This document shows, piece by piece, positions 8,776-17,473 of a stretch of DNA of 64,000 bases. The DNA is from Lachnospiraceae bacterium (GTDB lineage: Bacteria > Bacillota > Clostridia > Lachnospirales > Lachnospiraceae), in contig CAADYR010000091.1 in assembly GCA_900753305.1 (NCBI GenBank), positions 1 through 64,000 on the forward strand, in the 5' to 3' direction. Within the stretch, counting starts at the first letter, position 1. Each line of letters opens with the position of its first letter. The notes beneath the pieces were generated by a model, which saw nothing but the letters and a program-made list of their open reading frames with translations, did no database searches and was not told where the DNA came from. Made by a program: the position numbers and the translations under genes.

Positions 8776-8812
8776 AAAAGGGTGCCTGGAAACGGGCATC
8801 CTTTATTTATTA
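8776..8812 (+). terminator. rho-independent terminator after kduI
   Basis: AAAGGGTGCCT and GGGCATCCTTT form an 11-bp stem with one G-T pair around a short loop, followed by a T-rich run (TTTATTTATT). This closes the kduI transcript before the debranching-enzyme gene. Confidence 0.75.
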
Positions 8813-8884
8813 TGGTAAACCATATTGCGGCTAAGGCTGATTTGAAGTAGAATAAAGATGAGTTGTGAGAGGGAGGAATAAATA

Positions 8885-10996
8885 ATGGATTATGAAGAGT
8901 CTTTTTTTGCAAGAAAATATTATGCACCTACAGATGTTGTAAGCGGATATCAGGTCAGACCCGGGTTCTATCTGCGCAATGGCGCATCTGTTGTAGAGGG
9001 AGGCATTAATTTTACAGTACATTCATATGGTGCGACCGCATGCAGCCTGTGTCTGTTTCACCGAATGGAGGACGAACCTTTTGCAGTGATTCCGTTCCCG
9101 GAATCTTATCGGATCGGTAATACCTATTCTATGGTTGTTTTTGGACTAAACCCCATGGAATTCGAGTATGCATATCAGTTTGATGGAGAATATAATCCAA
9201 GAAAAGGATTGCTGTTTAACAAAAATAACTACATTCTTGATCCGTATGCCAGGGCTGTGACAGGACAGAGCAAGTGGGGTGAGAAGATAACCAGAAAAGA
9301 TCATTTCTACAAAGCGCGCGTGGTAGATGATGATTATGACTGGGGAGATTATATGCAGCCCAGCCGTGAACCAAAGGACATGATCATTTATGAAATGCAT
9401 GTAAGAGGGTTTACAATGCATGAATCCTCAGGGGTAGAGCACAAAGGCACTTTTGAAGGAATACGTGAAAAAATCCCGTATCTTGTTGAACTGGGAGTAA
9501 ATGCCATTGAACTGATGCCTATTTTTGAGTTTGATGAAATGGAAGATGTCAGAGATTATGAGGGCAGTAAGCTTTACAACTACTGGGGTTATAATCCGGT
9601 ATGTTTCTTTGCACCTAACACCAGTTATGCATCCGCTATGGAATTTAACCGGGAGGGAAATGAACTTCGTAATCTTGTCCGTGAACTTCATAGAAATGGA
9701 ATAGAAGTGATCCTGGATGTTGTATTCAATCATACTGCAGAAGGAAATGAAATGGGACCTTCTTTCTGCTTTAAAGGAATAGACAACAATATTTACTATA
9801 TGCTGACACCGGATGGACAGTATTATAACTTCAGTGGCTGTGGTAATGTTATGAATTGCAATCACCCTATTGTGCAGCAATTTATATTGGATTGTCTGCG
9901 TTATTGGGTAATTTCATATAGAATTGATGGATTCCGGTTTGATCTTGCCTCCATTATGGGACGTAATGAGGATGGATCACCAATGAGCAAACCTCCTATT
10001 TTACAGAGTCTGGCATTTGATCCTATCCTGGGCAAAGTGAAGTTGATCGCGGAAGCGTGGGATGCAGGTGGACTTTATCAGGTTGGAAGTTTCCCGGCGT
10101 GGAATCGATGGTCAGAGTGGAATGGAAGATTCCGTGATGATCTGCGCTGTTTTTTAAAGGGTGATTACGGAATGGCGAGAGCTGCAATTGACAGAATATT
10201 GGGCTCTGCTGATCTGTATAGTCCGGAGAACAGAGGAGAAAATGCAACTGTTAATTTTCTCAATTGCCACGATGGCTTTACCCTGTATGATATGTATGCT
10301 TATAATGGAAAGCACAACGAAAAGAACGGATGGAATAATACAGACGGTGATAACAACAACAACAGTTGGAATTGCGGTGAAGAGGGCGAGAGTATGAATC
10401 CGGAAGTCCTTGCCTTGCGTAATCGTATGAGAAAAAATGCGTTTGCTGTGCTGATGTGCAGTCGTGGGTCTGCGATGTTCTTATCCGGAGACGAATTCTG
10501 CAATACGCAGTTTGGAAATAACAATGCATATTGCCAGGATAATGAGATATCCTGGATTGACTGGAACAGAAAAGAACAGTATGCAGAGATGTTTGAATTC
10601 TGCAAATTTATGATCCAACTGCGAAAGGAACATCCTATCCTGAGAGGACGTTCCGGTCCAAGCGGATGTGGTTTCCCGGAAGTCAGCATTCATAATGAAA
10701 GAGCATGGAATGGCGAATGTAATGCTGATACACATACAATAGGGATTATGTTCGCGGGAAGAAATGCATCCAATACAGAGGATGACATTATCTTCATAGG
10801 AATCAATACTTTCTGGGAATACCGCGATATAGAACTGCCCAAGCTTCCGCTGGGAAGAAAGTGGCGTGTGATCATGAACACGGAATTTGAACATACTTGC
10901 GATGCGGATTATGATAAGTTGACACATAAAAAATCCGAGAATGTGCTGACACTTTGTCCAAGATCTGTTATGATTGCTCAAGTCGATAAATATTAA
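8885..10996 (+). CDS. GH13 glycogen debranching enzyme / isoamylase-type alpha-1,6-glucosidase
   Basis: A 703-residue cytoplasmic enzyme of the GlgX/TreX/isoamylase group. An N-terminal CBM48-like beta-sandwich (about residues 20-130) precedes the GH13 barrel. Catalytic residues are visible: nucleophile Asp353 in GFRFDLAS, acid/base Glu390 in IAEAWD and Asp463 in NCHDG. Region I DVVFNHT is also present. It hydrolyses alpha-1,6 branches of glycogen or amylopectin-derived dextrins so that phosphorylase can finish linear chains. glgP lies 2.6 kb downstream on the same strand, which supports that role. RBS GGGAGG lies 9 bases before the ATG. No signal peptide is seen, so it is not the extracellular pullulanase. 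Confidence 0.93.
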   Translation: MDYEESFFARKYYAPTDVVSGYQVRPGFYLRNGASVVEGGINFTVHSYGATACSLCLFHRMEDEPFAVIPFPESYRIGNTYSMVVFGLNPMEFEYAYQFDGEYNPRKGLLFNKNNYILDPYARAVTGQSKWGEKITRKDHFYKARVVDDDYDWGDYMQPSREPKDMIIYEMHVRGFTMHESSGVEHKGTFEGIREKIPYLVELGVNAIELMPIFEFDEMEDVRDYEGSKLYNYWGYNPVCFFAPNTSYASAMEFNREGNELRNLVRELHRNGIEVILDVVFNHTAEGNEMGPSFCFKGIDNNIYYMLTPDGQYYNFSGCGNVMNCNHPIVQQFILDCLRYWVISYRIDGFRFDLASIMGRNEDGSPMSKPPILQSLAFDPILGKVKLIAEAWDAGGLYQVGSFPAWNRWSEWNGRFRDDLRCFLKGDYGMARAAIDRILGSADLYSPENRGENATVNFLNCHDGFTLYDMYAYNGKHNEKNGWNNTDGDNNNNSWNCGEEGESMNPEVLALRNRMRKNAFAVLMCSRGSAMFLSGDEFCNTQFGNNNAYCQDNEISWIDWNRKEQYAEMFEFCKFMIQLRKEHPILRGRSGPSGCGFPEVSIHNERAWNGECNADTHTIGIMFAGRNASNTEDDIIFIGINTFWEYRDIELPKLPLGRKWRVIMNTEFEHTCDADYDKLTHKKSENVLTLCPRSVMIAQVDKY

Positions 10997-11019
10997 AAGC
11001 CTGAAGCAGCAGGCTTTAT
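10996..11019 (+). terminator. weak hairpin after the debranching-enzyme gene
   Basis: AAAGCCTG (10996-11003) pairs perfectly with CAGGCTTT (11010-11017). The following sequence is TTATA rather than a long T-run, so it may only attenuate read-through into the sortase gene 48 bases downstream. Confidence 0.45.
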
Positions 11020-11043
11020 AAACTGCAGAAAGGCATTATAAAA

Positions 11044-11823
11044 ATGGAAAACAAAAAACGTATCAGATGGGACACGATTCTGCTTATAATTGGAGTGATA
11101 TGTCTCGCAGCATTTGGTATCATATCCTATAAAAATGCGATGGAGGAGAAAAGATCAAAAGATACCATGGATCAGGTCAGGTCTATGAAGGAAGCTGGAA
11201 TTGCCCAGAAAGTAGGTTCTACAGAGCAAAATACCAAGAGTATCGTTACAACCTCATATGACAAATTATTTGAAACGAATGAAGATATGATCGGCTGGCT
11301 GAATATATCCGGTACACAGATTGACTATCCTGTCATGCAGACACCTGAGGATGAAGAGTATTATCTTCATCGTGATTTCTTCGGTGAAAAGGACAAGAAT
11401 GGATGTCTGTTGATGGATACGGATTCCGATATCAATAGAAAAGGTGCAAATCTGATCATACATGGGCACAATATGAGATCCGGTGCAATGTTCGGAACTC
11501 TTGAAGAATATAAGGACAGTGAATATGGAATGGCTCATGATATTCTGGATTTGTATACACGGGAAGAAAACAGAGAATATCAGTTAATAGCGGCTTTTTA
11601 TTCCAAGGTGTATTCTTCGGCAGAACATGTATTCAAGTTTTACCAGTATTTTGGAGCTGCTAATGAAGAAGAATTTAATGACTTCTATAAAAATATCAAG
11701 CAGATGAGTCTGTATGATACAGGAGTTGAAGCTCAATACGGGGATGAATTTCTGACATTGTCTACTTGCGCATACCATACAAAAAATGGTAGATTTGTTA
11801 TAGTAGCGAAACGGATCAACTGA
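11044..11823 (+). CDS. srtB: class B sortase
   Basis: A 259-residue membrane-anchored transpeptidase with one N-terminal membrane segment (about residues 11-28) and an extracellular sortase domain. Catalytic residues are visible: His in IIHGHN (about H142), Cys242 in LSTCAYH and Arg250 in KNGRFVIVAKR, which is the class B spacing. Sortases cleave a C-terminal sorting motif and join the protein to peptidoglycan or to a pilin. No protein in this window has a recognisable sorting signal (a motif followed by a hydrophobic segment and positive tail), so its substrates lie elsewhere. It follows the debranching-enzyme gene by 47 bases, with no evident functional link. The ATG has a weak RBS (AGAAAGG). 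Confidence 0.92.
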   Translation: MENKKRIRWDTILLIIGVICLAAFGIISYKNAMEEKRSKDTMDQVRSMKEAGIAQKVGSTEQNTKSIVTTSYDKLFETNEDMIGWLNISGTQIDYPVMQTPEDEEYYLHRDFFGEKDKNGCLLMDTDSDINRKGANLIIHGHNMRSGAMFGTLEEYKDSEYGMAHDILDLYTREENREYQLIAAFYSKVYSSAEHVFKFYQYFGAANEEEFNDFYKNIKQMSLYDTGVEAQYGDEFLTLSTCAYHTKNGRFVIVAKRIN

Positions 11824-11947
11824 ATTAACTGTTAAAAAACAAAATATTCAAAAAACTTGTAGCGCAAAATATAAAAGTAGGTTATAATAATTTATAAAGG
11901 GTTATCGTAACAGTATAAATTATAAGCTGAAAGGTGGTATTTGCACT

Positions 11948-12310
11948 ATGGCTAAGGTATTGATCGTAGATGATGCTGCATTTATGCGGATGACAATAAG
12001 GCAGATGCTTGAAAAGGGTGGACATGAAACAGTTGGAGAAGCTGGTAACGGAATTGAAGCTGTTAAAAAATTCATTGAATTAAAGCCGGATGTAGTTTTA
12101 CTTGATATTACAATGCCGGAAATGAACGGAGTAGAGGCCTTAAAGAGAATTAAAGAACTGGAACCGGATGCGAGAGTTGTGATCTGTTCTGCAATGGGAC
12201 AGCAGGCAATGGTAGCACAGGCAATCCAGTATGGAGCCAAAGATTTTATAGTGAAGCCTTTTGAGGAGGATAGACTCATTGCTTCTGTAAATAAAATAAT
12301 GAGTCGGTAA
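11948..12310 (+). CDS. cheY: CheY-like single-domain response regulator
   Basis: A 120-residue receiver domain with no output domain. Acidic pocket D8/D9, phospho-acceptor D53 in LLDITMP, Thr/Ser switch in ICSAMG and Lys103 in IVKPF are all present. Sequence and length resemble the clostridial CheY that binds the flagellar switch. It stands alone between sortase and glycogen genes, outside the flagellar operon at 52.9 kb, and has its own terminator. A TATAAT at 11883-11888 may be its -10. RBS GAAAGGTGG precedes the ATG by about 10 bases. A role in chemotaxis is likely; a role in another phosphorelay cannot be excluded. Confidence 0.88.
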   Translation: MAKVLIVDDAAFMRMTIRQMLEKGGHETVGEAGNGIEAVKKFIELKPDVVLLDITMPEMNGVEALKRIKELEPDARVVICSAMGQQAMVAQAIQYGAKDFIVKPFEEDRLIASVNKIMSR

Positions 12311-12355
12311 TAGTGTCCAAAATAGCAGAGATGGAATTATGAAATATGTCAAAAT

Positions 12356-12390
12356 TTAAAAATAACGGTAGACAAACCGTTATTTTTATT
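12356..12390 (+). terminator. rho-independent terminator after cheY
   Basis: AATAACGGT (12361-12369) and ACCGTTATT (12376-12384) form a perfect stem, extended by flanking A/T pairs and ending in TTTTTATT. It lies between the cheY stop and the tandem operators of the next gene. Confidence 0.85.
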
Positions 12391-12400
12391 GTATTATAAG

Positions 12401-12426
12401 GAAAACGTTTTCTGGAAAACGTTTTC
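12401..12426. promoter_or_regulatory. two tandem LacI-type operators
   Basis: The 12-base perfect palindrome GAAAACGTTTTC occurs twice, at 12401-12412 and 12415-12426, with centres 14 bases apart. LacI-family proteins bind such palindromes with a central CG. The pair is 27 bases upstream of the LacI-type gene at 12453, so autoregulation is the natural reading. The stacked arrangement could hold two dimers. Confidence 0.75.
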
Positions 12427-12452
12427 TAATACAGACAGAAAGTGGGAATAGA

Positions 12453-13442
12453 GTGGTATCGATAAGAGATGTCGCAAAACATGCAGGGGTAGCAATTTCC
12501 ACAGTTTCCAAAGTATTGAACCATTATCCAAATGTCAGCGAAGAGACCAGGGAAAAGGTAAATGCTGCAATCAATGAATTGGGATTTGTCCCCAACTCGA
12601 TAGCATCAGCACTTTCTTCCAAGAAAACAGGACGTGTAGCACTTTTGCTGGATGCGAACCGCCATGTTCAGACCGTTGATGAGATTCCTATGCAGTACAT
12701 TGTAGGGGCGATCAATCGTGCGAAAGAGCTTGGCATGGATGTGATCACTGTTTTTTTTACAATGATTCAGGAAATGGATGTAGAGGAGATGACACGTTAT
12801 TTCCTTTCACAAAGTATTGAGGGACTGATCATATGCGGATTATCCAAACAGGATGCAACACTGCATAAGCTGATAAGAAGCGGTAAATTTAAAATAGTAC
12901 TGATCGATGCACCAAGTGTTGCAGAGAATACATCCTGTATTCATATTGATCATACCAAAGCACAATATGAAGTTGCCAGACAGACGATTATCGAGAATAA
13001 CTGTCATCGCATATTATATATTGCAGGCAAGAAAAACGGATATGTATCAGAGGAAAGATTACAGGGCATGAAGCAACTTGCGGATGAACTGAATATTACC
13101 TTTTATACGAGAATCGGTAATTTCAGCGAATTGCAGGCAAGACAGATCACATTCCGTTATGGAAAGAAAAAGGACGCGATCATATGTGCTTCAGATTTGA
13201 TGGCGATTGGTGCCATGAAGGCATTGACAGACATGGATATATTCCGACCGGTCTGCGGATTTGATGGAATTAGTCTGATGGGGTATGCGGGTAAACAGAT
13301 GCATACAGTGAAACAGGATTTCAGACAAATTGCTGCTGGTGCCGTAGATGAGATGTCAAGGCTTCTTGCAGGGGGCGTCGGGCAGGAGATCATTATGCCG
13401 CACAAGTTGATCCGAATGGAATACAAAGATGTTATTTCATAG
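12453..13442 (+). CDS. LacI-family transcriptional regulator (alpha-glucan locus)
   Basis: A 329-residue LacI-type repressor with N-terminal helix-turn-helix and hinge (IRDVAKHAGVAISTVSKVLNH, roughly residues 4-24, hinge to about 58) and a periplasmic-binding-like sensor domain. I use the GTG start at 12453; a short GTGGGA lies upstream. It is followed 121 bases later by glgP, and TGGAAACGTTACCA lies in that gap. It is therefore a candidate MalR-like regulator of glycogen/maltodextrin phosphorolysis that also binds its own double operator. The inducer is not readable from sequence; maltose or maltodextrin is the usual one for MalR proteins. Confidence 0.87.
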   Translation: MVSIRDVAKHAGVAISTVSKVLNHYPNVSEETREKVNAAINELGFVPNSIASALSSKKTGRVALLLDANRHVQTVDEIPMQYIVGAINRAKELGMDVITVFFTMIQEMDVEEMTRYFLSQSIEGLIICGLSKQDATLHKLIRSGKFKIVLIDAPSVAENTSCIHIDHTKAQYEVARQTIIENNCHRILYIAGKKNGYVSEERLQGMKQLADELNITFYTRIGNFSELQARQITFRYGKKKDAIICASDLMAIGAMKALTDMDIFRPVCGFDGISLMGYAGKQMHTVKQDFRQIAAGAVDEMSRLLAGGVGQEIIMPHKLIRMEYKDVIS

Positions 13443-13505
13443 AATGAAAAGGCAGAACGCATGAGGACATATTGAGTGTTTTCATGCATAAGCAATATAA
13501 AACAA

Positions 13506-13519
13506 TGGAAACGTTACCA
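13506..13519. promoter_or_regulatory. LacI/MalR-type operator upstream of glgP
   Basis: TGGAAACGTTACCA is an imperfect palindrome around the same AACGTT core as the double operator at 12401. It differs from the cre consensus at two symmetric positions, which argues for the local regulator rather than CcpA. It ends 44 bases before the glgP ATG. Confidence 0.6.
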
Positions 13520-13563
13520 GAAGGCATGTCCGGAGGTAAGCAATATAAGAATGGAGGATTCCT

Positions 13564-15834
13564 ATGAACGTAAAAGCAAATTTAGAAGCAGTAGCACAGA
13601 AAATGTACGGCAAAAGCATAAAGGAACTGGCTGATCATGACCTTTATTTTGCTATTCTGCAGATGACAAAGGAAATGATGGAGAATAAGGGCAGGATCAA
13701 GGGCGACAAGAAAGTATATTATATTTCAGCAGAATTCCTGATCGGTAAACTTCTTTCCAATAACCTGATCAATCTGGGAATTTATGAGGAACTGGAAAAG
13801 GCTCTGAAAGAAGAGGGTAAGGAGCTTAACCGTATCGAAGAAATAGAACCGGAACCTTCATTAGGCAATGGCGGACTGGGAAGACTGGCAGCATGTTTCC
13901 TTGATTCTATTGCAACACTGGGACTCCCGGGAGATGGTATTGGACTGAATTACCATTTTGGACTTTTCAAACAGGTATTTAAGGACAGAATGCAGACTGC
14001 AGAGAAAAATGACTGGATCGAGAGTCAGTCATGGCTTACCAGGACAGATGTTACTTTCCCTGTTTATTTTGGCAAGAAAAAAGTAATGTCCAGACTGTAT
14101 GATATTGATGTGATTGGTTATGATCAGGGAATCAACAAGCTGCATTTGTTTGATATCGAAACAGTAGATGAAAGCATAGTTAAGGAAGGCATTGACTTTG
14201 ACAAGAAGGACATTGATAAGAATCTTACACTGTTCCTGTATCCTGATGATTCTGACGAAGCAGGTCAGCAGTTACGTATTTACCAGCAGTATTTTATGGT
14301 ATGTAATGGTGCGCAGCTTATCCTGAAGGAAATGAAGGACAATGGCTATGATCTGCATAAACTTTATGACCATGCGGTTATTCAGATCAACGATACACAT
14401 CCTACTATGGTCATTCCTGAACTGATCAGAATCCTGACAGAAGAGGAAGGATTTGAGATGGAAGAAGCAATCGATGTTGTCAGCAGAACCTGTGCATATA
14501 CCAACCATACTATTCTTGCAGAAGCACTGGAAAAATGGCCTGTTAAGTATTTGCAGAAAGTCGTTCCTCAGTTAATGCCTATTATCTGGGAACTGGATAA
14601 GAGAACTTCTATTAAATATGATGATCCTAAGGTACAGATCATTGACAAGGATATGAGAGTGCATATGGCACATATTGATATCCATTATGGATTCTCTGTA
14701 AATGGTGTTGCTGCAATCCATACAGAAATTCTTAAGGAAACAGAATTAAATCATTTTTATAAGATTTATCCGGAAAAGTTTAATAACAAGACAAATGGTA
14801 TTACTTTCAGAAGATGGCTGATGTCCTGTAACAGAGAACTGGCAGCATGCATTACCAGAACAATCGGTGATGGCTGGAAGAAAGATGCAAATCAGTTGGA
14901 GAAGCTTCTTGACCATAAGGATGATGAAGCTCTGTTAAATGAAATTAAGGCAATTAAGAATGATAAGAAAGCTGCTCTGGCTGCATACATTAAAGAAAAT
15001 GAGGGACAGGATATCAACCCTGCATCCATTTATGATATTCAGATCAAGAGATTACATGAGTATAAACGTCAGCAGATGAATGCCCTTTATATCATTCATA
15101 AATATCTGGAGATCAAGAGTGGTAAAAAGCCTTCTACACCGGTTACTTTTATCTTTGGCGCCAAGGCTGCACCTGCATATATCATTGCACAGGATATCAT
15201 TCACTTGCTGCTGGTATTACAGGAAATCGTAAACAATGATCCGGATGTAAAAGATTATATGAAGGTCGTAATGGTAGAAAACTATAATGTAAGTTACGCG
15301 GAAAAACTGATCCCTGCCTGCGACATTTCCGAGCAGATATCATTAGCATCCAAAGAAGCAAGTGGTACAGGTAACATGAAGTTCATGCTCAATGGTGCTG
15401 TTACACTGGGTACAAGTGATGGCGCAAATGTAGAGATCAATGAACTTGTAGGCGATGATAATATCTATATTTTCGGTGAAAAATCTGAAGCTGTTATTGA
15501 CCATTATGCAAAAGCTGATTACGTTTCAAAAGATTACTATGAAAAGAGCAGTGTAATTAAGGAAGCTGTAGATTTCATCATAAGTGAGCAGACTCTTGCA
15601 GCAGGTAACGAGGAGCGTCTGACCAGACTGCATAAGGAATTGATCAACAAAGACTGGTTCATGACATTACTTGATCTGGAAGATTATATTGCAACTAAGG
15701 ATCGCATGTTTGAGGATTACCGCAAGGAAGATATGTGGAAGAAGATGATGCTTGTTAATATAGCAAAAGCCGGTTTCTTCTCATCAGACAGAACAATTGC
15801 AGAATACAACAGAGATATCTGGAAGCTCAAATAA
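13564..15834 (+). CDS. glgP: glycogen/starch/maltodextrin phosphorylase
   Basis: A 756-residue GT35 phosphorylase (EC 2.4.1.1) that releases glucose-1-phosphate from the non-reducing ends of alpha-1,4-glucans. The PLP site is unmistakable: [15 protein letters not shown] with the Schiff-base Lys606. [15 protein letters not shown] near residue 100 is also family-typical. At 756 residues it is slightly shorter than E. coli GlgP (815). RBS GGAGG lies 6 bases before the ATG. It sits downstream of a LacI-type regulator and operator and in the same region as the GH13 debranching enzyme, which together form a glycogen or maltodextrin breakdown pathway. Glycogen and maltodextrin phosphorylase are hard to separate by eye. 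Confidence 0.97.
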   Translation: MNVKANLEAVAQKMYGKSIKELADHDLYFAILQMTKEMMENKGRIKGDKKVYYISAEFLIGKLLSNNLINLGIYEELEKALKEEGKELNRIEEIEPEPSLGNGGLGRLAACFLDSIATLGLPGDGIGLNYHFGLFKQVFKDRMQTAEKNDWIESQSWLTRTDVTFPVYFGKKKVMSRLYDIDVIGYDQGINKLHLFDIETVDESIVKEGIDFDKKDIDKNLTLFLYPDDSDEAGQQLRIYQQYFMVCNGAQLILKEMKDNGYDLHKLYDHAVIQINDTHPTMVIPELIRILTEEEGFEMEEAIDVVSRTCAYTNHTILAEALEKWPVKYLQKVVPQLMPIIWELDKRTSIKYDDPKVQIIDKDMRVHMAHIDIHYGFSVNGVAAIHTEILKETELNHFYKIYPEKFNNKTNGITFRRWLMSCNRELAACITRTIGDGWKKDANQLEKLLDHKDDEALLNEIKAIKNDKKAALAAYIKENEGQDINPASIYDIQIKRLHEYKRQQMNALYIIHKYLEIKSGKKPSTPVTFIFGAKAAPAYIIAQDIIHLLLVLQEIVNNDPDVKDYMKVVMVENYNVSYAEKLIPACDISEQISLASKEASGTGNMKFMLNGAVTLGTSDGANVEINELVGDDNIYIFGEKSEAVIDHYAKADYVSKDYYEKSSVIKEAVDFIISEQTLAAGNEERLTRLHKELINKDWFMTLLDLEDYIATKDRMFEDYRKEDMWKKMMLVNIAKAGFFSSDRTIAEYNRDIWKLK

Positions 15835-15850
15835 GCTTTATGGATTACTT

Positions 15851-15884
15851 GCCGCCGCAGTCTGGCAGATTGCGGCGGTTTTTA
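15851..15884 (+). terminator. rho-independent terminator after glgP
   Basis: CCGCCGCA (15852-15859) pairs perfectly with TGCGGCGG (15871-15878) around an 11-base loop and is followed directly by TTTTTATG. It is one of the strongest GC stems in the window. Confidence 0.92.
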
Positions 15885-15977
15885 TGCTTTTTGTCAAGTT
15901 AAAACTTCTTGACTATGAACACTAAGTATTCTATAATACAAAAGAGTATGCGATAAGCTACAGTCAGGGGGATTGAC

Positions 15978-16856
15978 ATGATTAAAAGTATGACAGGCTT
16001 TGGCAGATGTGAAATTACAGAGGGAACACGTAAAGTTACGGTGGAAATGAAATCTGTAAATCACAGATACCTTGATGTGAACATCAAAATGCCCAAAAAG
16101 CTCAGCTTTTTCGAAAGTTCTATCCGTAATGAACTTAAGAAATATGCACAGCGTGGTAAGATTGATATGTTCATTACTTATGAGGATTATTCGGAAAATA
16201 ATGTATGTATCAAATACAATAAGGAAATAGCAGCAGAATATCTGGGTTATCTGAAAGAGATGTCAGAGGAATTCGGTCTGGATAATGATATTCGTGTTTC
16301 AACTTTGTCAAGATACCCTGAGGTCTTTTCCATGGAAGAGCAGATGTCTGATGAAGATGAGATATGGAAGATTCTTGCCAGAACCATAGATGGTGCTTCA
16401 GAAGGTTTTGTAGAGAGCAGGATCAGGGAAGGGCAGAATCTTGCGGATGATCTGATCGAGAAACTTGACGGTATGCTTGAACATGTGGCATATATAGAGG
16501 AACGTTCTCCACAGATCATAGAGGAATATCGTAATAAACTTCAGGAGAGAGTGCAGGAATTGTTGGGAGATGCAACGGTAGATGAGTCACGTCTTTTAAC
16601 AGAGGTCACGATCTTTGCAGATAAGGTATGTGTTGATGAAGAACTGGTTCGTCTCAGAAGCCATATAGAGACTATGAAACAGGAACTTCTGGATGGCGGA
16701 AGTATTGGACGCAAGCTTGATTTCATTGCACAGGAAATGAACCGTGAGGCGAATACGATTCTGTCCAAGACAAATGACCTGGCTATTTCGAATCGTGGAA
16801 TTGATCTGAAGACGGAAATTGAAAAAGTCAGAGAACAGATTCAGAATATAGAATAG
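15978..16856 (+). CDS. yicC: YicC family endoribonuclease
   Basis: A 292-residue protein of the YicC/YloC family. It starts with the signature MIKSMTGFGR and VEMKSVNHRYLD, and ends with the conserved IAQEMNREANTILSK and MKTEIEKVREQIQNIE-type run. E. coli YicC acts as an endoribonuclease and promotes RyhB decay; the role in Firmicutes is less clear. RBS AGGGGGA lies 8 bases before the ATG. It is the first gene of the conserved cluster yicC-remA-(gmk)-rpoZ, and the TTG start of remA follows its stop by 36 bases. Confidence 0.95.
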   Translation: MIKSMTGFGRCEITEGTRKVTVEMKSVNHRYLDVNIKMPKKLSFFESSIRNELKKYAQRGKIDMFITYEDYSENNVCIKYNKEIAAEYLGYLKEMSEEFGLDNDIRVSTLSRYPEVFSMEEQMSDEDEIWKILARTIDGASEGFVESRIREGQNLADDLIEKLDGMLEHVAYIEERSPQIIEEYRNKLQERVQELLGDATVDESRLLTEVTIFADKVCVDEELVRLRSHIETMKQELLDGGSIGRKLDFIAQEMNREANTILSKTNDLAISNRGIDLKTEIEKVREQIQNIE

Positions 16857-16892
16857 TATGATGCGGATCATCATATAAAGGCGGGAATATAT

Positions 16893-17153
16893 TTGGATAA
16901 GCTGATTCATATTGGATTTGGCAATATTGTAAATGCGGCAAAGATCATTGCTATTGTCAGTCCGGATTCTGCACCGGTCAAGAGACTTGTGCAGAAGGCA
17001 AAAGAAGATGGTACGGTAATAGATGCAACACAGGGAAGAAAGACCAAATCTGTGCTTGTTATGGAAGACAGCCGTATTGTACTGTCGGCGCTGCTTCCGG
17101 AAACGATAGCCGGCAGAGTTCAGTCGGATATCAATGACGCAGAAGAAGCATAA
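16893..17153 (+). CDS. remA: extracellular matrix regulatory protein RemA
   Basis: An 86-residue DUF370 protein. LIHIGFGNIVNAAKIIAIVS and the later IDATQGRKTKSVLVM match RemA, a DNA-binding ring-forming activator of matrix and osmoprotection genes in Bacillus. The start is TTG, with GGCGGGA about 8 bases upstream. No ATG is available before the conserved sequence, so the TTG is very probably correct. In most Firmicutes gmk follows remA directly. Here only 87 bases lie between remA and rpoZ. Confidence 0.95.
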   Translation: MDKLIHIGFGNIVNAAKIIAIVSPDSAPVKRLVQKAKEDGTVIDATQGRKTKSVLVMEDSRIVLSALLPETIAGRVQSDINDAEEA

Positions 17154-17240
17154 TCTGTAAGCGTACACTGTAAGGAAACACCCACATGATTATGTGGATA
17201 TCAATAGTTATTATATTATAAAGAGAAAGAGGTAGATGAT

Positions 17241-17471
17241 ATGTTACATCCATCATACACAGACTTAATGGAAATCGTAAACGGAGATGTAGAGCAGGGC
17301 GATGCTCCTGTTATCAGCAGCCGTTATTCAATTGTTATGGCAACAGCCAAGAGAGCCAGACAGATTATCGGCGGTGAAGAACCATTGGTACAGGCAAAAC
17401 AGGATAAACCACTTTCTATTGCAATTGAGGAACTTGTTCAGGGTAAGATCAAGATCATGCCGGAAGATTAA
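17241..17471 (+). CDS. rpoZ: DNA-directed RNA polymerase omega subunit
   Basis: A 76-residue omega subunit. It starts MLHPSYTDLM and contains SRYSIVMATAKRARQI, the conserved helix that wraps the beta-prime C-terminus, then KPLSIAIEELVQGKI. Length is normal for Firmicutes. RBS AGAAAGAGG lies 8 bases before the ATG. It is two bases from the rimO start, so the genes are translationally close. The usual upstream neighbour gmk is missing. A small hairpin (CCACAT/ATGTGG, 17182-17197) without a T-run lies in the remA-rpoZ gap. Confidence 0.95.
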   Translation: MLHPSYTDLMEIVNGDVEQGDAPVISSRYSIVMATAKRARQIIGGEEPLVQAKQDKPLSIAIEELVQGKIKIMPED

Positions 17472-17473
17472 TA

